Shown in pieces: positions 12,825-13,821 of a DNA stretch of 13,821 nucleotides. How positions within the stretch are numbered: position 1 is the stretch's first letter; each line of letters opens with the position of its first letter. This DNA comes from Coriobacteriales bacterium (lineage in GTDB: Bacteria > Actinomycetota > Coriobacteriia > Coriobacteriales > UBA8131), in assembly GCA_031267175.1 (NCBI GenBank), contig JAIRZP010000001.1, positions 1-13,821 on the forward strand, read 5' to 3'. The position numbers were made by a program, and so were the translations under genes. The notes beneath the pieces are model-generated. The model was not told the DNA's origin. It did no database searches and saw only the letters and a list, made by a program, of their open reading frames with translations.

Positions 12825-13821
12825 TCACATAAGTGGCAGAACAACCGAGAAGGTAGTTTGCGCGAGCTGCTCCTCGTCGGGGCTTCTTTCTGGCACCGAG
12901 ACATTCAAAGGCGTTGAGTCGTCAAGCAACACAGCACCATCCATCGAAGAAGAATTGTCCAAAGGCGTAGCGTCATTCGTCGGAGCAGAGCCATCCTGCG
13001 GAGCAGAACCCTCCAACGGCACGGCGGCATCCAACAGCACGCTCGTAACGCTGATACTGCCCCCATGCTCCCGCACGATTTCCTGCGCGAGGGCCAGGCC
13101 GAGGCCGCTGCCCTCAACGGCGGTGCTGTGTGCCTCGTCCACGCGGTAGAAGCGCTCAAAGACCCGGTCGATCTTCTCAGGCGGAATAAAGGCCCCCGTG
13201 TTGCCAACCGTAAGAAGCGCGGAGTGAGGCTTGTGTGCGTGGTGCGCCAGGTGCACCGTTACGCTGCCTCCCGCGTTGCCGTATTTTGAGGCGTTGTCGA
13301 GGAGGATGTCAATGAGACGCCGCAGGTGTTCCTGGTTGCCTCGGGCATGCAGGCCCTCCTCAATCTCGGCCTCAGAATTGATGCCTCGCTCAAAGAATAC
13401 GGCGTCAAACTGCAGCAGGGAGCGCTCAACAAGGGCGCTGAGGTCAACGGTACCTTCGGAACCTCCCGTATCATCTTCGACCTGCGCCAGCATAAGGAGG
13501 TCGGTAACCAGGCCGTTCATGCGGTTGGCCTCTTCTTCTGTGCTTTCCAGCCATTGCTGCTGCTCGGCCATCGTTTTCTCCGGATGCCCCAGGGCGATAT
13601 TGTTGTTGGCCAGAATGATCGTGAGCGGTGTCTTGAGTTCGTGCGAGGCGTCGGCGATGAATTGGCGCTGCTTGCCCCAGGCCTCTTCCACCGGTCTCAG
13701 CACCATGCGGCTGAGTACCCGGCCCATCACATAAAACGCCACCATCGCCAGAACCCATATGAGCAGCGCTATCAGGCCCTGGCTGAGGGTGGTGTCGTAG
13801 AGCTGCGAGGCATCGGCAAAG
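12825..13821 (-). CDS. Classical sensor histidine kinase, 5' end cut by window edge
   Basis: The frame is open to the right edge, so 331 C-terminal residues are visible. Near the edge is a membrane helix (GLIALLIWVLAMVAFYVMG, ending about 13725). A short linker leads to HisKA with the phosphorylated His in ADASHELKTPLTI (His codon 13643-13641), then HATPase with the N box (DILLDNASKYG), NTGAFIPPEKIDRVFERFYR and GSGLGLALA. This is the kinase class that pairs with OmpR-type response regulators; the regulator gene is presumably upstream, outside the window. The final strand TTFSVVLPL is separated from GGSISVTS by about 60 residues made mostly of hexapeptide repeats, where relatives have a short turn. 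Located 121 nt upstream of the ABC exporter genes on the same strand, it probably senses a stress that the exporter relieves (inference from layout). Confidence 0.92.
   Translation of the reverse strand, partial: FADASQLYDTTLSQGLIALLIWVLAMVAFYVMGRVLSRMVLRPVEEAWGKQRQFIADASHELKTPLTIILANNNIALGHPEKTMAEQQQWLESTEEEANRMNGLVTDLLMLAQVEDDTGGSEGTVDLSALVERSLLQFDAVFFERGINSEAEIEEGLHARGNQEHLRRLIDILLDNASKYGNAGGSVTVHLAHHAHKPHSALLTVGNTGAFIPPEKIDRVFERFYRVDEAHSTAVEGSGLGLALAQEIVREHGGSISVTSVLLDAAVPLEGSAPQDGSAPTNDATPLDNSSSMDGAVLLDDSTPLNVSVPERSPDEEQLAQTTFSVVLPLM
12891..13034 (-). repeat. In-frame 18-bp tandem repeat encoding eight hexapeptides inside the sensor kinase
   Basis: Eight consecutive six-residue units read LDAAVP, LEGSAP, QDGSAP, TNDATP, LDNSSS, MDGAVL, LDDSTP, LNVSVP, about 144 bp in total. 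The consensus is roughly L-D-x-S-x-P. At DNA level neighbouring units share blocks such as GGAGCAGA (plus strand, 12979-13014), so the array probably grew by duplication. Copy-number change would keep the reading frame. Confidence 0.8.

Overview
The window is about 60% GC by eye, with AGGAGG-type ribosome binding sites, frequent TTG/GTG starts, a surface protein held by a C-terminal membrane helix, an LDH-like malate dehydrogenase and a heterodimeric multidrug-type ABC exporter. This suggests a high-GC Gram-positive, probably anaerobic, possibly of the Coriobacteriia (Actinomycetota). The taxonomic guess is an inference from style, not from a marker gene. No rRNA, tRNA, CRISPR array, intact insertion sequence or phage gene is visible.

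Layout. (1) 1-1454, plus strand: the 3' part of a large surface protein (Ig-like and FIVAR-like segments, then a membrane anchor). (2) 1455-1721: gene-free, holding a near-perfect inverted pair of REP-like palindromes, a possible promoter and a second palindrome. (3) 1722-5147, plus strand: a probable operon of a pirin-family protein, an alpha-D-phosphohexomutase and a malate dehydrogenase, all touching central carbon metabolism. (4) 5143-5280: a 15-bp minisatellite that includes the mdh stop codon, between mdh and a convergent gene. (5) 5281-7797, minus strand: a membrane-bound hybrid histidine kinase with Cache-like, GAF, HisKA, HATPase and receiver parts. (6) 7798-8201: gene-free, packed with two families of inverted REP-like units. 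(7) 8202-12703, minus strand: two overlapping ABC exporter genes forming an asymmetric pair, with one canonical and one degenerate ATPase subunit. (8) 12825-13821, minus strand: the 3' part of a classical sensor kinase just upstream of the exporter genes.

How the genes may work together: the kinase at the right edge, with a response regulator presumably outside the window, lies upstream of the exporter pair on the same strand. This is the usual layout of a sensed drug or peptide efflux module. The pirin/phosphohexomutase/dehydrogenase group looks like a separate metabolic operon. The hybrid kinase has no visible partner.

The clearest unusual theme is repeat and loop expansion rather than a new defence or mobile system. 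REP-like palindromes fill the longer gaps, a 15-bp minisatellite sits at the mdh stop, an in-frame 18-bp (hexapeptide) repeat interrupts the ATPase domain of the sensor kinase, and low-complexity Ala/Glu/Ser-rich segments are inserted in the phosphohexomutase, in one ABC ATPase domain and between domains of the hybrid kinase. I did not find convincing evidence of a wholly new multi-gene system.
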